DNA of 64,000 nt from Holophagales bacterium (GTDB lineage Bacteria; Acidobacteriota; Thermoanaerobaculia; UBA5066). The DNA lies in NCBI GenBank assembly GCA_016716705.1, contig JADJVF010000006.1, forward strand, positions 124,001 through 188,000. The letters are read 5' to 3'. The translations under genes and the position numbers were made by a program. Below the pieces are notes generated by a model. That model did not search any database, had not been told where the DNA came from, and saw nothing but the letters and a program-made list of their open reading frames with translations. Shown here piece after piece: positions 9,431 through 16,648 of the stretch (position 1 is the first letter of the stretch; each line of letters begins with the position of its first letter).

Positions 9431-9811
9431 ATGAAGAAAGCGCCCGGACCGTTCCGGAAGTTCGTCGAAGCTTACCCGGAGTGCGGAATGACCTACGAGG
9501 CTCTCTCGCTCGCGAGCCGCGAGGCGGCCGGGTTCGCGGAGAAGGAAGCCGAGCTGCTCAAGCTGGCGCTCTCGCTCGGGTCGCGCCTCGAGGGGGCGGC
9601 CCACTCGCACGCCCGGCGCGCGCTCGAAGCGGGCGCGACGGCGGCCGAGGTCCGGGGCGTCGCGCTCCTCGGTCTGACGACGCTCGGTCTCCCGCACACG
9701 ATGATGGGGACCTCGTGGATCGAGGACGTTCTGCGCGAGGCCGAAACGGCCGCACCGAAGGCGGAAAAGAAATCCTCGAAGAAGGCGAAGAAGGCGAAGA
9801 AGGCGAAGTAG
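9431..9811 (+). CDS. Carboxymuconolactone-decarboxylase (CMD) family protein with lysine-rich tail
   Basis: A 126-residue alpha-helical protein. The core EGAAHSHARRALEAGAT followed by EVRGVALLGLTTLGLP fits the CMD/AhpD fold; the Glu and His of the proton-relay are present, but the CxxC pair that gives AhpD proteins their peroxidase activity is absent. It is therefore more like the non-redox CMD branch, function unknown. The last 20 or so residues are almost only Lys, Ala and Ser (KKAKKAKKAKKAK), coded by a tandem AAGAAGGCG-type repeat. Such tails can bind nucleic acid or acidic surfaces; here that is only inference. ATG preceded by TTCGGAGGACTCC, a strong ribosome site. Confidence 0.7.
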   Translation: MKKAPGPFRKFVEAYPECGMTYEALSLASREAAGFAEKEAELLKLALSLGSRLEGAAHSHARRALEAGATAAEVRGVALLGLTTLGLPHTMMGTSWIEDVLREAETAAPKAEKKSSKKAKKAKKAK

Positions 9812-9826
9812 GCCCGTCGGCCGAGG

Positions 9827-11350
9827 TCAGGCCCCGGCTCGTTCCGGGGCCTTCCGCGTCCATTCGCCCGTCGCGTCGCGCAGGTCGTAATCCGCCTCGT
9901 AGCTGCGGCCCTTCCGCGCGACGTGGTCCACGGCCTCGAGGAGCGTCTGGAACTCCTCTTCGCTCACCGTCGGCGAGAGGCTGATCCGGACCCAGCCCGG
10001 TTTCTCGCCGATGTGTCCCTCGTCGAGCCGGTGCCGGATCGCGGCGGAGTGCGCCTCGTCGATGTGGAGGAGGAGGTGCCCGTAGGGTCCCGCGCACATG
10101 CAGCCGGCCCGGACCTGGATTCCGAAGAGGTCGTTCAGGAGCGTTGCAGCGAGGTTGTGGTGCAGGTCGCGGAAGATGACCGACAGGACGCCGAGCCTCT
10201 TCGTCTCGAGGTTCCCGAGGATGAAGATGTCGTCGCGGCCGCGCCACTCCCGGAGGGCGCGCGCGAGGTAATCGCGCTCGATCCGCTCGGTGCGGTCCAC
10301 GCCCACCGCCGCCTTCAGGTCGAAGGCGAGCCCGGCCTGGATCGACTGGACGATCGGCGGAGTGCCGCCGGTCTCGCGGAACTCGATCGCGGACAGGTAC
10401 CGGTGGTCCCACGGGGACGTGTAGAGGACGGTCCCGCCCCCCGGCTCGGCCGGGACGCGGTTCGTGAAGAGCCTCCGGTCCGCGACGAGGAGACCGGGTG
10501 TCCTCGGCCCGCCGAGGAACTTGTGGACCGAGAAGAAGACCGCGTCGAGCCTGGCGTCGGGATCGCCCGCGGGGTTCATGTCGACGTCGACGTAGGGGCC
10601 GGCGGCGGCGAAGTCGAAGAAGGCGAGGGCTCCGTGCCGGTGGAGGACGCGGGCGAGGGCGTGGACGTCGTTGAGGATGCCGGTGACGTTCGAGGCGGCG
10701 CTGAAGGTCCCGATCTTCCACGGGCGGTGTTTCCACCTGTCGAGCTTGGCGTCGAGGTCCTCGACCGAGATTCGCCCCGCCGCGTCGAAGTCGACGTAGA
10801 CCGAGTCGCCGATCGTCTCGCGCCAGGCAATGTCGTTGGAGTGGTGCTCCATCATCGACCGGAAGATGACGGGCCGGGCGTTCTCGGGAATCTGCCGCGT
10901 CAGGTGGTGGCGCTCCTCGAGCTGGTCGGGAATGCGCAGGCCCAGGACGTAGATCAGGCGGTTGATCGCGCCGGTCGACCCGGACCCGACGGGAATGAGG
11001 ACGTCTTCTTTCGAAGCGCCGACGTAGCTGGCCATCCTGGCGAAGGCGTTCTCGTAGTAGCGCGTCATGAGCCGGCCGGTGTGGTTGCTCTCGGTGTGGG
11101 TGTTGGCCATGAAGGGGAGGACCTTCTCGGCGAGCTCCGCCTCGACGTCAGCGTGGAACCGGCCCGAAGCGATGAAGTCGAAGTAGCGGAGCGGCTTCTC
11201 GCCGGTCGGAGTGGGGATCGTCGCGGAGGAGCCGAGGACCCGGGTCCGAAGGCGGTCGAGGAAGGCGCGCTCCTGGGCTTCGGACGAGGTCGTGACGGCG
11301 AGGCGCGGAGCGCTCGAGTCGGCGTCGACGAGGCGTGCGGTGTCGGTCAT
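9827..11350 (-). CDS. Class-V aminotransferase, cysteine desulfurase-like PLP enzyme
   Basis: A 507-residue fold-type I PLP enzyme. The PLP lysine is in SVHKFLGGPRTPGLL. Other family marks are NTHTESNHTGR near the N-terminus, SNVTGILNDV, FDFAAAGPYVDVDM with the cofactor aspartate, and RAGCMCAGPYGH near the C-terminus, at the place where desulfurases of this branch carry the catalytic loop. The reaction is therefore probably removal of sulfur (or selenium) from cysteine or a related beta-elimination, but substrate and acceptor are not shown. The ATG at 11350 begins TDTARLVDADS. The reading frame stays open upstream into the DUF2752 gene only because that gene has a frameshift. It converges on the CMD gene. 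Confidence 0.75.
   Translation of the reverse strand: MTDTARLVDADSSAPRLAVTTSSEAQERAFLDRLRTRVLGSSATIPTPTGEKPLRYFDFIASGRFHADVEAELAEKVLPFMANTHTESNHTGRLMTRYYENAFARMASYVGASKEDVLIPVGSGSTGAINRLIYVLGLRIPDQLEERHHLTRQIPENARPVIFRSMMEHHSNDIAWRETIGDSVYVDFDAAGRISVEDLDAKLDRWKHRPWKIGTFSAASNVTGILNDVHALARVLHRHGALAFFDFAAAGPYVDVDMNPAGDPDARLDAVFFSVHKFLGGPRTPGLLVADRRLFTNRVPAEPGGGTVLYTSPWDHRYLSAIEFRETGGTPPIVQSIQAGLAFDLKAAVGVDRTERIERDYLARALREWRGRDDIFILGNLETKRLGVLSVIFRDLHHNLAATLLNDLFGIQVRAGCMCAGPYGHLLLHIDEAHSAAIRHRLDEGHIGEKPGWVRISLSPTVSEEEFQTLLEAVDHVARKGRSYEADYDLRDATGEWTRKAPERAGA
9829..9852. terminator. GC-rich hairpin at the junction of convergent genes
   Basis: A 9-bp perfect inverted repeat AGGCCCCGG...CCGGGGCCT with a 6-base loop lies 17 bases after the stop of the CMD gene and over the last codons of the converging aminotransferase gene. 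It could end transcription from either side. It lacks a T tract, so it is not a textbook intrinsic terminator. Confidence 0.45.
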
Positions 11351-11436
11351 GAGCCCCCCGGGCGCGGGCCCGGAGGGGCCGAGCGCCAGCGGGGGAGGAT
11401 AGCGGAAAGGGGGGAGAGGTACGCGCGGAGGGTGCG

Positions 11437-11857
11437 CTACCGCGGGGCCCAGCTCGCGAAGGGCTCCAGCGGCAGGTTCCGGCCGACGAGGAAGACGAAG
11501 AGGACGGCGTAGATCAGGAGACGAAGCCAGAGCGGCGGAACCGGGAGACGCTCTTCCGGGTGGATCGCCACTCGAAGGGCCAGGGCGAGGAAAGACCGGA
11601 ATCGCGGCGACGGTCAGGGCGTTCAGCCGGAGCGCGAGCGGGAGGTCCCCGTGGACGAGGGCGTGAAGGGCCCTGCCCGTCCCGCACCCCGGGCAGTGGA
11701 GCCCGGTCGTCGCGTGGAGAGGGCAGATCGGAGCGAAGCGCGCCGTCCGCGGGTCGACGAAGACGAGGACCAGAAGGACGAGAAAAAAGGCCCCGAGGGC
11801 GAGGAGCGCCTGTTCGCGCCGCCCCCGGAGCCTGATCAGGATTCCCTGCCGGAGCAC
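11437..11857 (-). CDS. DUF2752 small membrane protein (one frameshift)
   Basis: About 139 residues. The family signature CPLHATTGLHCPGCGTGRALHALVHGD is clear, with a membrane helix before it (ALLALGAFFLVLLVLVFV) and another after it (LLIYAVLFVFLVGRNLP). DUF2752 proteins are inner-membrane proteins of unknown function, commonly found beside TM2-domain genes, as here. The first frame is lost after LTVAAIPVF. Removing one base from the AAA run at 11591-11593 (TTT on the coding strand) continues it as LALALRVAIHPEERL and gives a normal TAG stop at 11437-11439. The TM2 gene ends just upstream, so the two are probably one operon. Confidence 0.7.
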
Positions 11858-11858
11858 G

Positions 11859-12068
11859 CTACTTCTTGAGTAGCTCGTTCCCCTGAGCGTCCTTCATCTT
11901 TCCGGTGGCGATCAGGATGATGTCGATGATCCCCCAGATCCCGAGGCCGGCGCACGTGAGGAGCTTGAGAATTCCGAGTCCTGTGTAGCCGAGGTAGAAG
12001 CGATCGACCCCGAGCCCGCCGAGGAAGATCGACAGGAGCAGAGCCGTCATCCAGTCCTTCTTGACCAT
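11859..12068 (-). CDS. TM2-domain membrane protein
   Basis: A 69-residue protein made of one TM2 domain: helix one (WMTALLLSIFLGGLGVDRFYLG), the conserved DRFYLG turn, and helix two (LLTCAGLGIWGIIDIILIATG), then a short charged tail. The start is set by a strong ribosome site, GGGAGGACTA just before the ATG at 12068; an in-frame start further upstream would add a non-conserved stretch. TM2 proteins are widespread membrane proteins without an agreed role in bacteria. It lies one base from the DUF2752 gene. Confidence 0.8.
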   Translation of the reverse strand: MVKKDWMTALLLSIFLGGLGVDRFYLGYTGLGILKLLTCAGLGIWGIIDIILIATGKMKDAQGNELLKK

Positions 12069-12244
12069 TAGTCCTCCCTCGTTTTTCTCCGGTTTGACCA
12101 CGAGGATAGACGAGGAGTCTCTCGAAATCGAGAAGTTGGCGCGGAAAGCAGGTGGAAACGACGGTCGCGTGACGATCGTCACCCGAGGCTGGTGACGAAA
12201 GGCGGAACTCCACGCGGCCACTGCGAACTGGATGCCCGAGAACC

Positions 12245-12283
12245 GAAAGGCCCCGGACGCCTTGCGGCGGCCGGGGCCGGGAA
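12245..12283 (-). terminator. Probable intrinsic terminator after the GcvH-like gene
   Basis: On the minus strand GGCCCCGG (12278-12271) pairs with CCGGGGCC (12256-12249), and the inside of the loop adds a partial second stem. It is followed by TTTCGGTT. It sits about 25 bases past the stop of the GcvH-like gene and ahead of the TM2 gene, so it separates the two units. Confidence 0.6.
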
Positions 12284-12302
12284 ACGGGGGAGATAAGGAG
12301 GC

Positions 12303-12987
12303 TCAGGCCTTCGGGGTCGACTCGTCGGCGGGGTTGACGAACTGGCGGGAGAAGGACTCCCAGGCCGCGTCGTCGAGGCTGGCGGCCGAGCCCTTGCCGG
12401 GGAGGCCGCCGTCGGCCATGACCGGGACGCGGGCCATCGTGCCGGAGGGGACCATGAAGTCGGCGAGGCGGTGGAGCTCTTCGCGGAGGAAGTGGGTGGC
12501 GGCGGCGCCGATGCGCAGGGGAGTGATGGCGGCGTGGTGGTCGCGGGTCCAGATGGAGGCGATCCAGCCGGCGCCGTAGGGGTCGCGGACGACGGCGGAG
12601 GGGTCGCTCTGGGCCTTGGCGTTGGCCGACATGAAGGTGCCGGAGGCGGGGGAGGGGAATGACGAGCTTGCGGCCCTTGACGGTGAGGGTGAAGAGGGGG
12701 CTGCCGCGCTCGATGGTGGCTCCCTGGGCGGGGACCTCGACCTTGTCGACCTGGCCGACGGCCTCTGCGAGGAAGTCGTCGATGCCGACGCGGAGGCGGC
12801 CGTCGGAGGTGATGCGGAGCCAGGTGTGGGCGGTGTCGAGGAAGACACCCTGGGGAGGCTGGGGCAGCTTCATCGCCACGATCGGCTGAAGCGCTTCGAC
12901 GGTGGCCGTCCGGCGCTGGCGGGCGAGGACGAAGCTGTCGATGGCGAGCGCGACGACGATGGTGAGGATGACGAGCAGTGCGACCAT
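12303..12987 (-). CDS. Membrane-anchored glycine-cleavage H-like (lipoyl-fold) protein (one frameshift)
   Basis: About 227 residues. One N-terminal membrane helix (VALLVILTIVVALAIDSFVLA) is followed by a GcvH-like barrel: HTWLRITSDGRLRVGIDDF, VDKVEVPAQGATIERG, SPASGTFMSAN and DPYGAGWIASI are all standard H-protein elements. In true H protein the lipoylated lysine lies seven residues before the SPVSG serine; here that position is Gly, with Lys on either side, so lipoylation is doubtful. The two halves are in different frames. One G too many in the G4 run 12654-12657 explains this. ATG at 12987 has AGGAGG seven bases ahead. Likely a structural relative with an unknown job at the membrane. Confidence 0.65.
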
Positions 12988-13341
12988 TTGGAACCTCCTG
13001 TGGGCCTCCGATTTCTCTCGGCCCCGTTCACCAGGAGATATCGCAAGGCCGTTGCCAGGCCTCGTCGAGATTTCGTATGTCGTTCACAGGGCGCCCCTTA
13101 TGCGGGTTGCCCGCGGGTTCGTGCCATCCGGCCCGTGATGAACTCCTCTACGCACGAAACGGGGAGCTTGGCCATCTAAAGCATTGTTGCAAAACGAGAT
13201 GGCCTGGAGAACGGGGGCCTGTCGCGCATGTGTCGGGACTGGTGAGTTTCGCAACGCACGGCGAGCGTGGACCGCTTCGCCGGCTCCGATTTCCGTTTGC
13301 TATCCTCCCCGCGCGCGGATCAGCGACCGGAAGGTCGATGA
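12988..13341. other. Intergenic region between divergent genes, about 350 bases
   Basis: This stretch separates the minus-strand GcvH-like gene from the plus-strand NlpC/P60 gene and must hold both promoters. The AGGAGG ribosome site of the GcvH-like gene is at its left edge. I see short AT-richer patches (CTAAAGCATTGTTGCAAAACG near 13177-13197 and TTTGCTATCC near 13298-13307), but no convincing -35/-10 pair, no tRNA and no conserved coding frame. Confidence 0.5.
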
Positions 13342-13365
13342 ATGCCGTCGGCGAGGGAGCGAAGA

Positions 13366-13944
13366 GTGTCGATTCGATTCCTGAAACGAGCGGCGGCGGT
13401 CCTTTGCCTGTGGGGCTCTACTGCCTGCTTCGCCCAGGAAATCGCCCCCGCTCACGCCGAGGCCGTTCCCTCCCTTCTGAACAAGGCGAAGGAGTACCTC
13501 GGGGTCCCCTACCGCTTCGGAGGGGCCTCCCCCAAGGGCTTCGACTGCTCGGGATTCGTCCGCTTCGTCTTCCGGGGCTTCGGCGTCGAGCTGAACCGGT
13601 CCTCGCGCTCCCAGGCGACCCAGGGGGAGAAGGTGCTACCCGGGGAGATCCAGCCCGGGGATCTGCTCTTCTTCCGGTTCGGCGGAAACCGTATCGGGCA
13701 CGTCGGGATCTACCTCGGGGGAGGAGAGTTCATTCACGCGGGGTCCCGGGGTGATCCGAGAACGCGCGGAGTGCGAATTGCCCGTCTCGACAGTTCTTTC
13801 TACGCCCAACGGCTGGCGGCCGTCCGGCGGCTGATCTCGGCGGGCAACAGGACCATCGGGACACTGGAACAGAAGTCGGTCCAGGCCCTTGTCCAGGTAC
13901 TTGCAGCAGACGATTCCCCTGTCGAGGTCGGAACGACCCGGTGA
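13366..13944 (+). CDS. Secreted NlpC/P60 peptidoglycan endopeptidase
   Basis: A 192-residue cysteine peptidase that cuts within peptidoglycan stem peptides. The signal peptide is FLKRAAAVLCLWGSTACFA. The catalytic domain has GVPYRFGGASPKGFDCSGFVRFVF, with the active Cys in DCSGF, and the His in RIGHVGIYLG; the third polar residue is expected in FIHAGS. I chose the GTG at 13366, which has GAGGGAGCGAAGA ahead of it and places the signal peptide at the very start. An ATG at 13342 would add eight charged residues. The next gene, a CapA-like protein, overlaps the stop by four bases, so the pair is one transcription unit. Confidence 0.85.
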   Translation: MSIRFLKRAAAVLCLWGSTACFAQEIAPAHAEAVPSLLNKAKEYLGVPYRFGGASPKGFDCSGFVRFVFRGFGVELNRSSRSQATQGEKVLPGEIQPGDLLFFRFGGNRIGHVGIYLGGGEFIHAGSRGDPRTRGVRIARLDSSFYAQRLAAVRRLISAGNRTIGTLEQKSVQALVQVLAADDSPVEVGTTR

Positions 13945-15080
13945 AGCTCGTCCGGGCGCTGCCGGTTCTGCTTGGGATCTCACTTCCCCTCGTCGCCGCG
14001 GAGCCCCCGGAGGACATGCGGACGGTGACGATCGCCGCCGTGGGTGACACCATGGTCGGTTCCGTCTTCCCGACCCTGGCCGCCATGCCGCCGGACTCCG
14101 GCCAACGGGTCTTCGAACGGGTCCGGGACCTGTGGTCCGGAGCGGACATCGTCACGGGCAACCTCGAGGGGACCATTTCCTCGGACCCTTCCTCGGTCCG
14201 GGCCCTCGGGAAGAACTCCTACCGTTTTCTCATGCCCGCCGAGAGCCTGGCCATCTACCGGGACGCCGGGTTCAACGTCCTCTGCGTGGCGAACAACCAC
14301 GCCATGGATGCGGGGCCCTCCGCCCGGTTGGCCACCCTCGCGGCTCTCGACGAGGCCGGTATCGCGCACGGTGGCAGCCTGGACCGGCCCTCGACCGTCG
14401 TGACGACGTCCAGCGGTGTGAGGGTGGGATTCGTCGCTGCGGCACCCCACATGGGCTGCTTTCCTCTGGATGCCGAGGCGGTCGCGCAGAAGGTGAAGGA
14501 GCTGAAGGAGAAAGAGGGGTGCAGCCTCGTCCTCGTCTCCATGCACGCAGGGGCCGAGGGAGAAGCGGCCCTTCACGTCACCCGGGCGACGGAGATGTTC
14601 CTGGAAGCCAATCGCGGGAACGTCTTCGCGTTCGCCCGGGCCGTTATCGATGCGGGCGCCGATCTCGTGATCGGCTCAGGTCCCCACGTCCCGAGGGGGA
14701 TGGAGGTCTACAAGGGGCGGCTCATCGCCTACAGCCTCGGGAACTTCGCGACCTGGGGCTCGTTCAACGTGAGGGGGCCGAGCGGGCTCGGGCTCGTGCT
14801 GAGGGTCGTGCTGTGCGAGGACGGGACCCTCGTCGGGCTCCGAATCCGCTCCACGCGTCAGGACAAGGGGTCGGCGGCCTGGGCCGCGGGTATCGCCGCC
14901 GAGCCGGATCCGGACGAAGGGGCCCGCAAGCTCGTCGAGCGGCTGTCGCGAGAGGATTTCCAGACGGAGATCTCCCGCTACTACCTTACGGAGGTAGAGG
15001 GACTGCCGGAAACGCTCCCCGATCCGTACCCCGAGCCGTCCCCCGAGCCGACACCGCCGGCCGTCGCGTCGGGGCAGTAA
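13941..15080 (+). CDS. CapA-family (PGA capsule type) metallophosphoesterase-fold protein
   Basis: A 379-residue exported protein. A signal peptide (LVRALPVLLGISLPLVAA) is followed by the CapA fold: TIAAVGDTMVGS with the metal-site Asp, VTGNLEGTIS, NVLCVANNHAMDAG, LVLVSMHAGAEGE and VIGSGPHVPRGMEVYKGRLIAYSLGNF. These blocks match CapA/PgsA proteins, linked in some bacteria to poly-gamma-glutamate capsule. No CapB, CapC or CapE gene is beside it, so a capsule role is not supported here. The C-terminus is a Pro-Glu-rich tail (PDPYPEPSPEPTPP). GTG start overlapping the TGA of the NlpC/P60 gene, suggesting a joint role in the cell envelope. Confidence 0.75.
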   Translation: MKLVRALPVLLGISLPLVAAEPPEDMRTVTIAAVGDTMVGSVFPTLAAMPPDSGQRVFERVRDLWSGADIVTGNLEGTISSDPSSVRALGKNSYRFLMPAESLAIYRDAGFNVLCVANNHAMDAGPSARLATLAALDEAGIAHGGSLDRPSTVVTTSSGVRVGFVAAAPHMGCFPLDAEAVAQKVKELKEKEGCSLVLVSMHAGAEGEAALHVTRATEMFLEANRGNVFAFARAVIDAGADLVIGSGPHVPRGMEVYKGRLIAYSLGNFATWGSFNVRGPSGLGLVLRVVLCEDGTLVGLRIRSTRQDKGSAAWAAGIAAEPDPDEGARKLVERLSREDFQTEISRYYLTEVEGLPETLPDPYPEPSPEPTPPAVASGQ

Positions 15081-15252
15081 CCTTTCCTCCGGCGCTGCGT
15101 AGAAACGCCAGGAAGCTCCGCGTGGAAGGCTGGTGAGTCCGCTGGCGCGCACCCCTCGCTCTCCTCGCCCTCACCGCGCGCCCCCGCGACCCGGCCGGAA
15201 GCGCGGAGTTTCCCTTTTCTGCCCTGCCGGTTCCGTCCCGCCGCCTTCGAGC

Positions 15253-15894
15253 TCAGCGAAGGCCGATCAGCTTGTGGGTCTGCAGGCTGAGACGCCAGCG
15301 GGGATGGGCGAGGCACCAGGCCGTCGCCAGGGCGACGTTTCTCTCGCGGTCCGGCCCGTCCATCGGCTGGAGAAAGAAGACGGCGAACGAGAGGCCTTCG
15401 TAAAGCGCAGGCTCCGCCCCGGCCTGGGGGTAGACGAGCTTCAGCTCGTGGCCCGCCGTCAGGACGAGGTCGGTCCCCGCCTTGGGGCTGACGGTGATCC
15501 AGTCGAGGCCGGCGGGGGCCGGGCGCGTGCCGTTCGTCTCGACGGCGATCTCGAACCTCTCTGCGTGGAGCGCCGCGACGAGCGCGTCGTCGATCTGGAG
15601 GAGCGGCTCTCCCCCGGTGCAGACGACGAGGGGCCGGCCGCCGTCGGGTTTCGGTGCAGTCCAGGCGGCCGCCACCGCGGTCGCGAGCGAAGCGGCGTCG
15701 GAAAACCGGCCGCCGCCCGGTCCGTCGACGCCGACGAAATCGGTGTCGCAGAAGCGGCAAGTGGCCGCTGCGCGGTCTTCCTCGCGTCCCGACCAGAGGT
15801 TGCAGCCCGCGAAGCGAAGAAAGACGGCGGCGCGGCCCGTCTGCGCCCCTTCGCCCTGGAGGGTGGTGTAGATCTCCTTGACCGCGTAGCTCAC
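15253..15894 (-). CDS. queE: 7-carboxy-7-deazaguanine synthase (QueE)
   Basis: A 213-residue radical-SAM enzyme that contracts the ring of 6-carboxytetrahydropterin to 7-carboxy-7-deazaguanine, the second deazaguanine-specific step of queuosine synthesis. It opens with the family start KEIYTTLQGEG. The cluster motif is CNLWSGREEDRAAATCRFCDTDF, a long C-x14-C-x2-C form known in some QueE proteins in place of CxxxCxxC. VVCTGGEPLLQ, ETNGTRP and TVSPKAG follow. The GTG at 15894 overlaps the TGA of queC (GTGA), so the two are translationally coupled, with queC first. queD, queF and queA are not in this window; tgt is at 44.4 kb. Confidence 0.9.
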   Translation of the reverse strand: MSYAVKEIYTTLQGEGAQTGRAAVFLRFAGCNLWSGREEDRAAATCRFCDTDFVGVDGPGGGRFSDAASLATAVAAAWTAPKPDGGRPLVVCTGGEPLLQIDDALVAALHAERFEIAVETNGTRPAPAGLDWITVSPKAGTDLVLTAGHELKLVYPQAGAEPALYEGLSFAVFFLQPMDGPDRERNVALATAWCLAHPRWRLSLQTHKLIGLR

Positions 15895-16595
15895 GGAAGC
15901 CCCGCCCCGCCGAGCGCCGGGTCCGGAACGCCCGCGTCGCGGAAGCCCTTCGCCCGAAGCTGGCACGAGTCGCAGCGGCGGCACGGAGCGCCCTCCGGGG
16001 AAGGGTCGTAGCAGCTGAGCGTGAGGCCGTAGTCGACGCCGAGCGAGAGTCCCGTCCGGATGATCTCGGCCTTCGTCATCTCGATCAGGGGCGCGCGAAC
16101 GCGGAAGCGTCCCGTCCCCTCGACTCCGGCGCGAGTGGCGAGGTTCGCCATCGCCTCGAACGCGGCGACGTACTCGGGGCGGCAGTCGGGGTAGCCGCTG
16201 TAGTCGAGCGCGTTGACGCCGACGAAGAGGTCGAACGCCCCGAGGACCTCCGCCCACGCGAGCGCGAAGGAGAGGAAGACGGTGTTGCGCGCCGGGACGT
16301 AGGTGATCGGGATGCCGTGCGCCATCTCGTCCGCCGGACGGTCCTTCGGGACGTCGAGGTCGGCCGTGAGGGCCGAGCCGCCGAAGAGGCCGAGGTCGAT
16401 CGTCGCGACCACGTGCCTTTCGGCGCCGAGCGCCGCTGCGACGCGGCCGGCCGCGGCGAGCTCGAGGGCGTGCCTCTGGCCGTAGCGGAAGCTCAGGGCA
16501 TAGGGCGTGAAGCCGTCGCGCCGGGCAATGGCGAGGACGGTGGCCGAGTCGAGGCCACCGGAGAGGAGGACGACGGCGGGCGGGCGGAGCGTCAC
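15891..16595 (-). CDS. queC: 7-cyano-7-deazaguanine synthase (QueC)
   Basis: A 234-residue PP-loop ATPase that turns 7-carboxy-7-deazaguanine into preQ0 using ammonia and ATP. The PP-loop is VVLLSGGLDSATVLA at residues 8-22. FRYGQRHALEL, YVPARNTVFLSFALAWAE and NALDYSGYPDCRPEY are QueC blocks. The zinc site is the C-terminal cysteine set in LSCYDPSPEGAPCRRCDSCQLR. The length is typical. It precedes and overlaps queE by four bases. In the spacer upstream (16596-16648) an HD-GYP gene ends, so transcription may come from further upstream or from a short local promoter that I cannot see. Confidence 0.92.
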   Translation of the reverse strand: MTLRPPAVVLLSGGLDSATVLAIARRDGFTPYALSFRYGQRHALELAAAGRVAAALGAERHVVATIDLGLFGGSALTADLDVPKDRPADEMAHGIPITYVPARNTVFLSFALAWAEVLGAFDLFVGVNALDYSGYPDCRPEYVAAFEAMANLATRAGVEGTGRFRVRAPLIEMTKAEIIRTGLSLGVDYGLTLSCYDPSPEGAPCRRCDSCQLRAKGFRDAGVPDPALGGAGLP

Positions 16596-16648
16596 CGGCG
16601 CGTCATACCACGCCCTTTTCGAGGGCGGCCAGCCCCGCTCCCGCCGGG

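Noticed and set aside
9923..11512. A 529-codon plus-strand frame opposite the aminotransferase
   Set aside because: Glu/Val/Arg-rich shadow of a clear PLP enzyme on the other strand.
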